A stretch of DNA of 64,000 bases from Sphingopyxis sp. 113P3 (lineage in GTDB: Bacteria; Pseudomonadota; Alphaproteobacteria; Sphingomonadales; Sphingomonadaceae). The notes under the pieces are model-generated. The model ran no database searches. It was not told the DNA's origin and worked only from the letters and a program-made list of their open reading frames with translations. Both the position numbers and the translations under genes were made by a program. Positions 52,550-61,718 of this stretch are shown piece after piece (the first letter of the stretch is position 1; every line of letters begins with the position of its first letter). The stretch spans positions 343,501 to 407,500 of the forward strand of contig NZ_CP009452.1 of the NCBI RefSeq assembly GCF_001278035.1, given 5' to 3'.

Positions 52550-55500
52550 ATGACCGCCACTGGGCCATCAAAGTTGGCGCCGGAGTGGAAAGACCGATTG
52601 GGGCTTACACATCGGCGTTCGCCTGAACTCTACGAGTCAGCCGACGCCGTCAGCGACGTGCCGCATGCGCCGGCCATCCGAGCCGCTCTCACTGAAATGG
52701 GCGTATCAGCTATCTTCTGCGTCCAGGGCGTGCCAACTGTCGCGATCCTAGAAACCGAAAATTATGACCGCGCCGCAATACTCGACCTTCACGGTGCACT
52801 GTGGAATCAGGGCTTGGCGAGCCTGTTGCTGGTCATCGCCGAAGAGACGCTCAGAGCGTTTTCGCTCGCTCGCACTCCGCTTAGCGATCCAGGCGATGCG
52901 TTTGAGGCCCGTTGCCTTATCGATAGCCTAAACCTGACGACCGAAGCCCTGAGATTTCAAAATCTCATTTATGGTGCGGAATCCGGACGTCTCTGGAAGG
53001 ACTACGGCGAGTATTTCCCTCCAAAGGAACGCATCGATCAGGTACTCCTCGACAATCTGAATGCGTCTCACGACCTGCTGCAGAAGGCCGCGCTTGCCCC
53101 AGATGCGGCGCAAGCCCTGCTCATACAAGCGATGTTTATCGCCTATCTGGAAGACCGGGAGATCGTAACGCCCGCTTATTTTTCGGCCGTCTCCGACAGG
53201 AGAGCCGAGAGCTTCTCGGCGCTGCTAGAAACGGGCGACGTCGATCTCTTCCGATCCTTTTTCAGAACGCTCCATGCGGATTTCAACGGCGATCTGTTCG
53301 TCGCGCCGTGCTCATTTGAGCCCATGGGCGAGGCACCCGAGGTCACGCCCGCCCACCTGTCGATCCTGGCGCGGTTTCGGTCAGGCCGCGAAGAAATGGC
53401 GCATTCAGGCCAGCAGCGGTTCTGGGGCTATGACTTCCGCTATATCCCGATCGAACTAGTCAGCGCTGTCTACGATCGCTTCCTAGGTGAGCGCGAGGCT
53501 GAACGCCGCGCCAACGGCGCCTATTACACGCCTATGTTCCTCGCCGACACCATCGTTTCCCAAGCTTGGGAGATGTTGCCGGATGCGACACGGACGAACG
53601 GAAACTTTCTCGACCCCGCCTGCGGTTCAGGCGTTTTCCTCGTCCGCTCGTTCCAGCGGCTGTGTGAGCACTGGCGCGCCAAACACAAGACGCAGACAAT
53701 TTCCTGGGAGACGCTGCTGTCCTTGCTGAGCCAAATCCACGGCTGGGACTTAAACGGCGGCGCCGTTCGAGTAGCGGTATTCTCGCTCTACGTCGCCCTC
53801 CTTGAGGAGGTGTCGCCACGCGACATCCGTAAACTCATTAGCCGGGGAAAGATCCTCCCCGAACTCTGGGGCAAGACACTTGTCTGCCGCGACTTTTTCG
53901 AAGTGTCGCCGGACAGCGCCCAGTACGAGGTCATCATTGGCAATCCGCCATGGACCAGTCGGCGTGGTCCGGCACGTTCGTCCGTGCAGTGGAGCAAGAA
54001 GGCGGGGCATCCGATGCCCGGTGGCGAGGACGCTTGGGCATTCAGCTGGAAAGCACTATCGCATCTCGCCGATGGCGGACTGATTGCGTTCCTGTTGCCG
54101 GCGATGGGGTTTTTGCACAACCACGCTCAAAACACGGTTGAAGCGCGCGAGGCGTTCTTCCGGAAATCGCAGGTCCGCCGCATCATCAACTTCGCGGATC
54201 TCCGATTTCAGCTTTTCGAAAAGGCTCATCGCCCTGCTGCTCTGATCATCTACGGCAGCCCGAAGCCAGATAATTTCCCGTATCGTTTCGATTACTGGGC
54301 ACCAAAGGCCGACCTCAATCTGCGTATCAAGCGCGTCATCACGCTAAGCAGCGCCGACAAGGCCGCACTGGGTGTAGGTGCGGTCCTGGATAATCCGCTC
54401 ATCTTCAAGCAGCGCCTTTGGATGCGCGAGCCAGACGCCAAGCTCTTCGGCTACCTCGCGAGGCTACCCAAACTAGGAGCTTTCGTTAGCGACTACGGCA
54501 GCTTGAGCCGTCGCCGCGAAGAGCCGGGCGATCGCTGGGTGATCGGGCAAGGGTATCAGCCTTTCAATGAGGACAGCGAAAGCGACGCTCCGCCGCTCGC
54601 CAGCGAGTACGTCGGCCGACTACCCGACCTGCCAATCGCTGCCTATTCACGCTTGGCTCAGGCCACAGAAGGCTTGCAGCCGGCTAAGTCATCGACGGTT
54701 CGTCGACGCGGATTCGAGGCCGGGTTCAATGGCTCTCGCATCCTTATCCCGAGGGGGGTCGAAACGTCGCAAAACCGCCTTCGGGCCGCTTACTGCGATC
54801 AGCCGCTGACCTTCCAACATATCTTACAAGCGATTGTTGTGCCGCACGGCCAGAGCGATCGTGCGAAGGTGCTGACCGCGATACTCAATAGTCGCGTTGC
54901 GGTCTGGTACGCTTTTCATGGCACTGCTTCGTTCGGTTCGGATCGACCCGAGGTCCAACAGGCCGACCTGCTACGATTGCCCTTTCCATCGCCCGACGAT
55001 GTCCCCGATCGGGCTGCCGCCGCTCAAGCCGCCCTTGAGCTGATTGCAATTGTGGACGACGCACGGGAACGCTCCAGCGAACCTTTCTCGATGCAGATCG
55101 ACGACGGCGCGATCCTTCGAGCAATCGATCGGCTGGCGTACCAGTATTTTTGCCTGTCAGCTGATGAAATCGCGCTGATCGACGATGCTGTCGAAGCGAT
55201 CCTGCCTGCACTTCAGCCTCATGACGGCTATTACCCGAAGCTGTGGGGCGCACCGGACGAACAGCAACGGGCACAATACGCCTACACATTGGCAGCCAGC
55301 CTCCGAGACTGGTTCAAAGGCAAGAAGATCGATGCGCGACTCGTCGCTCGTGGCTCTGACCTAGCGATACTTCGACTGCGCCTGGGCGGCCAGGAGGACT
55401 ATGCCGAAGATCCGGCTGGCGAGCTCAGCGAAGTGCTCGGACAACTTGCAGCCCACATACACAGGCCCCTCGACGGCAATTTCCAACTAATGCCGGACAT

Positions 55501-55648
55501 GCGCGTCTTCGTCGGTGAATGCCTTTACCTCATTAAGCCTATGCAAATGCGCTTCTGGCTGCGCTCCACTGCGCTCGCCGATGCCGATGGAATAGCGCTC
55601 GACCTCCAGCAAGCCGCTGCCCTGCCGCAACAGCGGGGCGCGAACTAA
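52550..55648 (+). CDS. Eco57I-like N6-adenine DNA methyltransferase (defence operon)
   Basis: The 1032-residue protein has about 300 N-terminal residues of unknown fold. The methylase then begins at ANGAYYTPMFLADTIV, with motif I FLDPACGSGVFLVR (about residue 352) and motif IV VIIGNPPWTS (about 462), plus a long C-terminal recognition region (IAAYSRLAQATEGLQPAKSS, NRLRAAYCDQPLTFQ). This matches large Eco57I/PglX-like enzymes of restriction-type defence. Its start overlaps the interrupted HTH gene and its stop overlaps the nuclease-like gene (TAATG at 55646-55650). No nuclease motif was evident within it. Confidence 0.87.
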   Translation: MTATGPSKLAPEWKDRLGLTHRRSPELYESADAVSDVPHAPAIRAALTEMGVSAIFCVQGVPTVAILETENYDRAAILDLHGALWNQGLASLLLVIAEETLRAFSLARTPLSDPGDAFEARCLIDSLNLTTEALRFQNLIYGAESGRLWKDYGEYFPPKERIDQVLLDNLNASHDLLQKAALAPDAAQALLIQAMFIAYLEDREIVTPAYFSAVSDRRAESFSALLETGDVDLFRSFFRTLHADFNGDLFVAPCSFEPMGEAPEVTPAHLSILARFRSGREEMAHSGQQRFWGYDFRYIPIELVSAVYDRFLGEREAERRANGAYYTPMFLADTIVSQAWEMLPDATRTNGNFLDPACGSGVFLVRSFQRLCEHWRAKHKTQTISWETLLSLLSQIHGWDLNGGAVRVAVFSLYVALLEEVSPRDIRKLISRGKILPELWGKTLVCRDFFEVSPDSAQYEVIIGNPPWTSRRGPARSSVQWSKKAGHPMPGGEDAWAFSWKALSHLADGGLIAFLLPAMGFLHNHAQNTVEAREAFFRKSQVRRIINFADLRFQLFEKAHRPAALIIYGSPKPDNFPYRFDYWAPKADLNLRIKRVITLSSADKAALGVGAVLDNPLIFKQRLWMREPDAKLFGYLARLPKLGAFVSDYGSLSRRREEPGDRWVIGQGYQPFNEDSESDAPPLASEYVGRLPDLPIAAYSRLAQATEGLQPAKSSTVRRRGFEAGFNGSRILIPRGVETSQNRLRAAYCDQPLTFQHILQAIVVPHGQSDRAKVLTAILNSRVAVWYAFHGTASFGSDRPEVQQADLLRLPFPSPDDVPDRAAAAQAALELIAIVDDARERSSEPFSMQIDDGAILRAIDRLAYQYFCLSADEIALIDDAVEAILPALQPHDGYYPKLWGAPDEQQRAQYAYTLAASLRDWFKGKKIDARLVARGSDLAILRLRLGGQEDYAEDPAGELSEVLGQLAAHIHRPLDGNFQLMPDMRVFVGECLYLIKPMQMRFWLRSTALADADGIALDLQQAAALPQQRGAN

Positions 55649-56301
55649 TGCTGGTCGGCGATGTGCAGGAATGGGTCGAAAACTTTGTTTCGTTCGATGA
55701 CCGCTTCCTGGAAAGAATTGCGGCCGCATGGCCAGCCTGCATGGCGGTTCTCCCCGAACAGGCCAGTGAAGACGACATCACTATCAACCTCGTCGATCGC
55801 CTCTCTAAGGACGTCGTGGTGCGTCGGCTGTGCCACTGGGTCGAATATCAGTTCGAGCCGTTCGGTCTTGCTGCGGACGGGTCGAAATACAGTAAGGGCA
55901 TCATCGACATCGCTGTCCTCTTTGACTGGGAACGGGAGCGATATCTGGCCTATGAGTGCAAGCGGTTAAACGTGATCAACGGCGGAAGCCGCAGTTCCTT
56001 GGCTACCGTGTATGTCACTCAGGGCATGATGCGATTTCTCACCGAGCAGTACGCCGAGCAGCTGCCGGTGGGCTGTATGCTCGGTTATGTGCTCGACGGC
56101 GACTTGCCCTTCGCTCATTCGCGGATTGCAGACGCCATCGGCGGCCATGTTCCCCTCGCGCTCGCTGAAGGACCTACACCTCTTGCCGCGATCGAAAAGA
56201 TCGAGCGCTTCCGCACAAGGCACACTCGCCCAACCGGATCACAGATCGAACTTCGCCACGCACTATTTTCGAGGGAATCAGCTGCCGCGCCAACCGACTG
56301 A
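55648..56301 (+). CDS. PD-(D/E)xK nuclease-like partner of the Eco57I-like methylase
   Basis: This 217-residue protein shows a plausible PD-(D/E)xK core: an acidic residue in HWVEYQFEP (66 or 70), Asp87 in KGIIDIAVLF, and Glu103-Cys-Lys105 in YLAYECKRLN, with beta-strand-like context. It is translationally coupled to the methylase (TAATG), as restriction subunits often are. The C-terminal helix carries IEKIERFRTRHTR. The family is not recognised; the nuclease call rests on the motif and position. Confidence 0.65.
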   Translation: MLVGDVQEWVENFVSFDDRFLERIAAAWPACMAVLPEQASEDDITINLVDRLSKDVVVRRLCHWVEYQFEPFGLAADGSKYSKGIIDIAVLFDWERERYLAYECKRLNVINGGSRSSLATVYVTQGMMRFLTEQYAEQLPVGCMLGYVLDGDLPFAHSRIADAIGGHVPLALAEGPTPLAAIEKIERFRTRHTRPTGSQIELRHALFSRESAAAPTD

Positions 56302-56349
56302 TGAAAGCGGAGCGCGTGAAGTCCTTACCCTTTAAAGAATTAAGCGAAC

Positions 56350-56374
56350 CTTGTACTGACCCATGAGGTACAAG
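56350..56374. promoter_or_regulatory. Inverted repeat before the Gabija-like operon
   Basis: CTTGTAC-N11-GTACAAG, perfect 7-bp arms, lies 80 bases before the OLD-nuclease start in the 153-bp gap after the nuclease gene. It is placed as an operator or a short transcription-stopping hairpin; no T-run follows, favouring the former. Confidence 0.45.
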
Positions 56375-56454
56375 TGGAAAAATCATGAATGGGCGTGGCT
56401 GCCGATCAAAGGCAACCTGACGCGATAAGTCGACAATAAGGGGAAGGCGGAAAC

Positions 56455-58422
56455 ATGTTTATTGAGCGACTCAGTCTCACGAATTTCCGTTGCTTCGGAC
56501 CTAACGAGACAAGCGTCGACCTCACATCCGACCTTACCACATTTGTCGGCATCAATGGCGCGGGGAAGACGGCCCTGATGCAGGCTCTGCAGCGCCTCTT
56601 CGGTGTGACCGGCGATCAGCGAAGCCTACGGCGCCAGGATTTCCATGTACCTTCCACCGAGCTTGTCGCGCCCCTTCAGCGAAACTTCGTGCTGGAGGCG
56701 ATCATTGCTTTTCCGGAACTGGACGCGGACGGAGCCGGCGGCGCGGCGATTCCGGAATTCTTCCACCAGATGGCTGCTGACGAGGCGGGCAAGCTAAAAT
56801 GCCGCCTGCGTCTTGAGGCGACCTGGACCGATGACGGTTCGCTCGATGGAGTGATTGAACAGAAATATTGGGCGGTCAGGACTTTCGGGCCATTCAACGA
56901 CACCGATTGCACCGAGCTTAAAGCGGGCGACCGCGCCCGCATCCAGATGATTTACGTGCCGGCGACGCGGGACGGGGCCTCCCAGGTGACTGCCTTTTTG
57001 CGCGGCAGGCTGTGGCGCGCCATCAACTGGTCGCAGGGAGTCCGCGACACGTTCGCAGACGCCGGCACTGCCTTGAACGGCGCTTTCGCCGGAGAGCCGG
57101 CCGTCGATGTGATTGCCGCAGCGGTGACCCGGCGGTGGCAGGAAGTTTACACAGCCGGGACCGACACGACGCCGGTCTTCCGCCCGCTCGATCTGCGTTT
57201 TGAGCATTTCATCCGGAAGGTAGAGGTAGTCTTCCGCCCCGACGAGGCCGGCCGGGAGCGAGCCCTCGATGACCTGAGCGACGGCCAGCGGTCGCTCTTC
57301 CATTTGGCGATGACCGCGGCGACACTGGAGGTGGAAGCCGGGATCGTCGCCGATCCTGCTGGGGCCGGTTTCCAAGCTGGCGGCGTTCCGCTGCCGGCTC
57401 TCACGCTGATTGCGATCGAGGAGCCCGAGAACAACCTTGCTCCCTTTTATCTCTCCCGCATCATCCGCCAGATTCAGGATCTGACGAAGGCTCCGCAGGC
57501 GCAGGCCGTGGTCTCCAGTCATTCGCCAAGCATCCTCGCCCGGGTGGATCCGACGCAGGTCCGCTACTTCCGGCTCGATCCGAACGATCAAACGGCCCGC
57601 ATTCGCCCGATCAGCCTCCCCGTTGGCGAGGAAGAGGCATCGAAATTCATACGCGAGGCAGTGCGGACCTATCCCGAGCTCTATTTCGCGCGCTTCGTCG
57701 TCCTGGGAGAAGGTGCGTCCGAGGAGGTCGTTCTTCCCCGCATCGCCGAAGCGATGGGTCTCGACATCGATCGATCTTTCGTCGCGGTCGTTCCGTTGGG
57801 CGGTCGCCATGTGAACCACCTCTGGCGACTGCTGACCGATCTCGACATTCCCTACGCGACGCTGCTGGATCTCGACTGGGGCCGAGCCGGTGGCGGATGG
57901 GGGCGTATCAAGACGGCGTGTACGCAATTGCTCGCAAACAACGTCGCGCCTCAGGCTATTTTCGGACAGCACCTCAGTCCACAGGGTCCGGCCGCCAACC
58001 TGTTGGCCTTTGACGCTCTGCCGCCAGCGGATTTTGCGCACATTACGCAGTGGGTGCAGTGGCTGCGCCAATTCAACGTCTTCTTCTGCACACCCCTCGA
58101 CCTCGACTATTCGATGCTGAAGGCCCTCCCGCTCGCCTACCAAATCGTCGAACCCGGCCGCCAAGGGCCCTCGCCTGCAGGGGAGCCGCGCACGGCGGTT
58201 CTCGGTGACGACGGTTTGCCTCACCTTTACGCTGCCGACCAGGACGTTTTGATGCGTTGGTATCGCTATCTGTTCCTGGGGCGCGGCAAGCCTAGCACCC
58301 ACGTTCGGGTGTTGAGTGCACAAGACCCTGCTGCCCTCGCAGCTGCCGCTCCCGAAGAACTGGGCGCACTCCTGACCTCGATTGTCGCTCGTCTTACCCC
58401 ACCGCCTTCCGCGAGTGCCTGA
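56455..58422 (+). CDS. Gabija-like OLD-family ATPase/TOPRIM nuclease (GajA-like)
   Basis: The 655-residue protein has an ABC-type ATPase: SLTNFRCFGPNETS, Walker A GINGAGKT (32-39), signature LSDGQRSLFH, Walker B LIAIEEPENNLAPF and SSHSPSILARV. A TOPRIM domain follows: VVLGEGASEEVVLPRIAEAM (about 415, acidic Glu) and TLLDLDWGRAGGG (about 468, DxD). This is the OLD layout of GajA, which nicks DNA when nucleotide pools fall during phage attack. A UvrD-type helicase begins 2 bases after its stop, giving the Gabija pair. It is longer than the type GajA (578 residues). Confidence 0.85.
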   Translation: MFIERLSLTNFRCFGPNETSVDLTSDLTTFVGINGAGKTALMQALQRLFGVTGDQRSLRRQDFHVPSTELVAPLQRNFVLEAIIAFPELDADGAGGAAIPEFFHQMAADEAGKLKCRLRLEATWTDDGSLDGVIEQKYWAVRTFGPFNDTDCTELKAGDRARIQMIYVPATRDGASQVTAFLRGRLWRAINWSQGVRDTFADAGTALNGAFAGEPAVDVIAAAVTRRWQEVYTAGTDTTPVFRPLDLRFEHFIRKVEVVFRPDEAGRERALDDLSDGQRSLFHLAMTAATLEVEAGIVADPAGAGFQAGGVPLPALTLIAIEEPENNLAPFYLSRIIRQIQDLTKAPQAQAVVSSHSPSILARVDPTQVRYFRLDPNDQTARIRPISLPVGEEEASKFIREAVRTYPELYFARFVVLGEGASEEVVLPRIAEAMGLDIDRSFVAVVPLGGRHVNHLWRLLTDLDIPYATLLDLDWGRAGGGWGRIKTACTQLLANNVAPQAIFGQHLSPQGPAANLLAFDALPPADFAHITQWVQWLRQFNVFFCTPLDLDYSMLKALPLAYQIVEPGRQGPSPAGEPRTAVLGDDGLPHLYAADQDVLMRWYRYLFLGRGKPSTHVRVLSAQDPAALAAAAPEELGALLTSIVARLTPPPSASA

Positions 58423-58424
58423 CT

Positions 58425-60308
58425 ATGCGCCTTATTCGACGAGAGGACTGGCGCCCCAGCGGCATTAACGATCTCGAACCGGCGGCGTGGAACGCCCTCC
58501 GCCACGCCGGCTCAGCGTGCGTGGTCGCAGGCCCTGGCGCCGGCAAGACCGAGTTTCTGGCTCAACGCGCCAACTATCTGCTTGAGACGGGCCTCTGCCG
58601 GGCGCCGCACCGCGTACTGGCGATTTCATTCAAAACAGATGCAGCCAACAATCTCGCGTCGCGCGTCCGCCAGCGGTGCCCGCCAGAGTTCGCCAATCGG
58701 TTCGTGTCGGTCACCTTCGACGCCTTCACCAAAAGCCTGGTTGATCGCTTCCTAAACGCCATTCCCACCGACTGGCGCCCGACCCGGCCCTACGAAATCG
58801 CCTTCCCAAAGCACAAGGCGATAGATGGCTTCCTGACGCTCACCCGGCTCAGTGCACCGCAGGAATGGCAGGCCGAGATCGCCGGCTACAGCGCGAGCGA
58901 CTTCGAACCCAAGATCGTCGGCAGTTATCGCCTACCCATAGGACCCATCGTGCCCCAGAACGCCGCCGGGTTCGCCATTGCTCGCTGGTGGGCCACGCAA
59001 CTGCAGGCGGGCCAGCCCTCTACACTTACATTCGTCGGCATCAACCGGCTCGCCGAACTGCTGCTCCGGACCAATCCCCACATCCGTCGTGCGCTTGCTG
59101 CCACCTATCCTTTTGTTTTCGTAGATGAGTTTCAGGACACAACCTACGCGCAATACGATTTCCTGCTCTCGACCTTCTTGGGCGGACAGACGATCATCAC
59201 CGGCGTCGGTGACGACAAGCAGCGGATCATGGTCTTCGCTGGCGCGCGCCAGGACGCTTTTCAGCGGCTGCAGGCTGATTTCGGGGGAGCCCGCTTCCCT
59301 CTCCTCTTCAATTTCCGTTCCTCGCCCGACTTGGTCGCTATCCAGCACGTCGTCGCGCGCGCCCTCGATCCGAACACCGCCCCAACGGTCGCTCAGACCG
59401 CGCGCCAAGTCGATGGCGACGTAGCTCAGGTCTGGACCAGCCAAACCAAAGCGGCGGAAGCCACCCACTTGGCGCAATGGATCGCCAACGACATGGCCAC
59501 CCGCGGCCGAGCGCCGCGCGACTATGCGCTCCTCGTGAAGCAGAAATCCGATGATTATGAGCACGAACTCAGTGAAGCCTTCGCCGCTCACGGTCTGCGG
59601 ATCCGTAACGAGAGCCATGCTCTTGGAAAAACCTCGCTCCAGGATTTGCTTTCCGATGACATAAGCCAGCTCGCGATCGCGGTTTTCCGCCTCGGCGCGA
59701 CACGTCGTGCGCCGACCGCATGGCAGTTGGTCTCGTCTTCGGTCCTGGCGCTGCGCGCCATCGGGCAAGACGATGATGCGCGCGCGGCCAAAGTCGAGGT
59801 GGAACTCAGCGCGTTTCTTACTGCCTTGCGCACCGACATGGCGGCCACCGCCCCGTCGCGGCAGAGCGGCGCCGATTTCGTCAGACGAGTTTTCGAATAT
59901 CTGGATCTCGGGGCAATCGCCCGCACCTATCCCGAATATGGCGTTGGCGACCTGCTTCAGATCATCCTTGAAGCTTTTTGCATCCACTTCTTCGCTTCCG
60001 CCGATGGCGCCCAGAACTGGACGGCCTGCCTAGATGCGTTCGAGGGAGTCAATCAGATTCCGCTGATGACCGTCCATAAGAGTAAGGGGCTCGAATACGA
60101 CACCATCATCTTCGTTGGCCTCGACGACCGGGCGTGGTGGGCCCACACTCCCGGCGACCCCGAAGGCGTCGCCGCATTTTTCGTCGCCCTCTCGCGGGCG
60201 AGACAACGTGCAATCTTCGCCTTCTGCCAACAACGCGGAGAGCGAAATAACGTAGCTGAACTCTATCATCTTCTGACTGAAGCGGGCGTGCCAGAGATCC
60301 CAATATAA
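58425..60308 (+). CDS. Gabija-like UvrD/Rep-family helicase (GajB-like)
   Basis: The 627-residue SF1A helicase has a Q-like start (INDLEPAAWNALRHAGS), motif I VVAGPGAGKTEFLAQRANYL, motif Ia LAISFKTDAA, motif II FVFVDEFQDTTYAQYDFL (about 232), motif III GVGDDKQRIM, motif V TVHKSKGLEYDTIIFVGLDD and motif VI FVALSRARQRA. It follows the OLD-type nuclease with 2 bases between them, as gajB follows gajA. GajB cooperates with GajA in the defence complex. It is about 130 residues longer than the type GajB, so it belongs to a longer branch. Confidence 0.85.
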   Translation: MRLIRREDWRPSGINDLEPAAWNALRHAGSACVVAGPGAGKTEFLAQRANYLLETGLCRAPHRVLAISFKTDAANNLASRVRQRCPPEFANRFVSVTFDAFTKSLVDRFLNAIPTDWRPTRPYEIAFPKHKAIDGFLTLTRLSAPQEWQAEIAGYSASDFEPKIVGSYRLPIGPIVPQNAAGFAIARWWATQLQAGQPSTLTFVGINRLAELLLRTNPHIRRALAATYPFVFVDEFQDTTYAQYDFLLSTFLGGQTIITGVGDDKQRIMVFAGARQDAFQRLQADFGGARFPLLFNFRSSPDLVAIQHVVARALDPNTAPTVAQTARQVDGDVAQVWTSQTKAAEATHLAQWIANDMATRGRAPRDYALLVKQKSDDYEHELSEAFAAHGLRIRNESHALGKTSLQDLLSDDISQLAIAVFRLGATRRAPTAWQLVSSSVLALRAIGQDDDARAAKVEVELSAFLTALRTDMAATAPSRQSGADFVRRVFEYLDLGAIARTYPEYGVGDLLQIILEAFCIHFFASADGAQNWTACLDAFEGVNQIPLMTVHKSKGLEYDTIIFVGLDDRAWWAHTPGDPEGVAAFFVALSRARQRAIFAFCQQRGERNNVAELYHLLTEAGVPEIPI

Positions 60309-60471
60309 ATGCCGCAAAATCGGACCAAACCGGCCACCTTCGTCGCCGCCCGATACACGCCAAAACAGGAGTTACATGTGGCCGCGGATTGCATGCCGAT
60401 ATCGCCTCGCTGAACACCTGCTGGATTTCCCAGAACATGGAACCTGAATCTACCAAGAAGGCAAACCACGT

Positions 60472-61359
60472 ATGACCGCATGGACTTTAGATGATCTTCG
60501 CCAGCTTGACCTGAAATATGCGGAGGAAGGCATCCACGTCCATCAGCGGCCATTCCGTGCCGCGATGGAGCTTCTTGGCTGCAATTTCGTCATGGGCGTT
60601 GGTGGCAACCCCGAAGTCACTCGGATCATGGACGCTTATGCCGCCATGGTGCCCGAGGTCAATGCGAGCTGGCCAGGAGCGGGCATCGGACTCGCCGCAT
60701 CCGTCGATCAGGTCCGTAAGCTCACATTCCCAGTTGTGTTCGGCCAGGTGTCGCTCCAGCCTTGGCAAGTGGCAGGCTTTTCCAGTGCCGAGGAATGGTG
60801 GAAATGGTGTAGGCAAGATCGGGCAATCGCGGGCGAAGTTGCTCTCGCGGTCGCCGATCTCCACGATTTCACCAATGGCTTGAATGAAGTCGAACGCGGC
60901 ACTTCGTCCGCGATCACGCTGTGGCACATGGCACGGTCAAATCTCGAAGATGTGGCGAATACGCTTCCGACGACGTTCAGTCATGACTCGGTCATCCAGC
61001 CGATCTGCATGGTTGCCGAACTCTCGATGAAGGCCGCCCTTGTCTGGGATGGTGTCGATCCGGATTCCTTCCGAAAGGGCAAGGACGGTCATAATCTGCT
61101 GTCGCTTTCCCGCCGTATGGCGGATGCGCGCCCGCATCGCGACGACCAGCGTGTCCAAGCAGTTGTTGGCGCCCTGCCGCCCTACGTCGAAAGCCGATAC
61201 AAGCCAGCCGGATTGAAACGGCTGCAGGTCGTCAAACTTGCTTTGGGAGTGCAGTTCATCGCGGCATCCAGCCTGCGGCGCATCGCCAGTGCTGACCTCG
61301 CGCTCCAGATGGAAACCGACAGCGATTGGCCAGGTCCGCGCCCGGCTGTCGTCATTTAG
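60472..61359 (+). CDS. HEPN-like hypothetical protein after the Gabija-like pair
   Basis: The 295-residue soluble protein is mostly helical. Its middle recalls HEPN domains: CMVAELSMKAALVWDG followed by KGKDGHNLLSLSRRMA, the E..K..L and H-L-L-x-L pattern. A convincing R-x4-6-H RNase motif is not obvious. The N-terminus (RQLDLKYAEEGIHVHQRPFR) is unassigned. It starts 163 bases after the helicase on the same strand and could be a third member or a separate gene; the gap has no clear terminator. Confidence 0.5.
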   Translation: MTAWTLDDLRQLDLKYAEEGIHVHQRPFRAAMELLGCNFVMGVGGNPEVTRIMDAYAAMVPEVNASWPGAGIGLAASVDQVRKLTFPVVFGQVSLQPWQVAGFSSAEEWWKWCRQDRAIAGEVALAVADLHDFTNGLNEVERGTSSAITLWHMARSNLEDVANTLPTTFSHDSVIQPICMVAELSMKAALVWDGVDPDSFRKGKDGHNLLSLSRRMADARPHRDDQRVQAVVGALPPYVESRYKPAGLKRLQVVKLALGVQFIAASSLRRIASADLALQMETDSDWPGPRPAVVI

Positions 61360-61718
61360 AGACGCGCGACCAAAGGTGGCGATCAGGATGTCAGCATTTG
61401 CTTCGGGCCTAGGCTATCCCGCATGCTGATCCGGTTCATGCGCCCGGCCGCCGCTTCGCTCTGGCCGGGTCGATTGCTTGGGGGCTCTGCCCCCTAGCGC
61501 GGTGCAAGGGATCGCCGGCGCTCGACCGGGACGGTCTCCCCAGCCTTCCGTGCGGATGCGTGTTTCGCACCTTCGCCAAGAGCTTCGATCCGCTTGTGCA
61601 GGCCGGGTGATCCCCCTCCGTCCCGGTCGCCCTTGCACCTTGCACCCCCCGGTCTCGCCGACGGGCAGGGTTGCAGCGCAGCGCTGCGCTCCAACCCAGA
61701 CCCAAGGAAGGAAAGACC
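61360..61718. promoter_or_regulatory. Hairpin-rich leader upstream of the ParB-like gene
   Basis: This 359-bp non-coding stretch holds CCCGGCC/GGCCGGG (61443-61468), GGGGGC-TCT-GCCCCC (61480-61494) and the palindrome GCGCAGCGCTGCGC near 61676. Such GC-rich hairpins ahead of parB-like genes are common on sphingomonad and rhizobial plasmids and integrative elements. They may act as terminator for the defence genes and as leader or partition-related sites. Confidence 0.45.

Larger units (their letters stand above)
50639..52553 (+). pseudogene. MerR-like HTH gene of a methylase operon, split by IS701
   Basis: 50639-50856 encodes MLYTQSQIRELLSISVDALR and a MerR-like HTH. After IS701 the frame resumes at 52295 (one TTAG copy counted) as RECRGKSWLSLETCVVLIEA and runs to a stop at 52553. 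Rejoined it gives about 158 residues with no internal stop. Its TGA overlaps the ATG of the methylase gene (ATGA at 52550), so it was the first gene of a coupled operon and probably its regulator. With the IS in place only about 72 native residues remain, and operon expression may have changed. Confidence 0.82.

Noticed and set aside
52550..55648. BREX PglX as the identity of the Eco57I-like methylase
   Set aside because: No brxC, pglZ or other BREX genes lie nearby, and the gene is coupled to a small nuclease-like gene instead.
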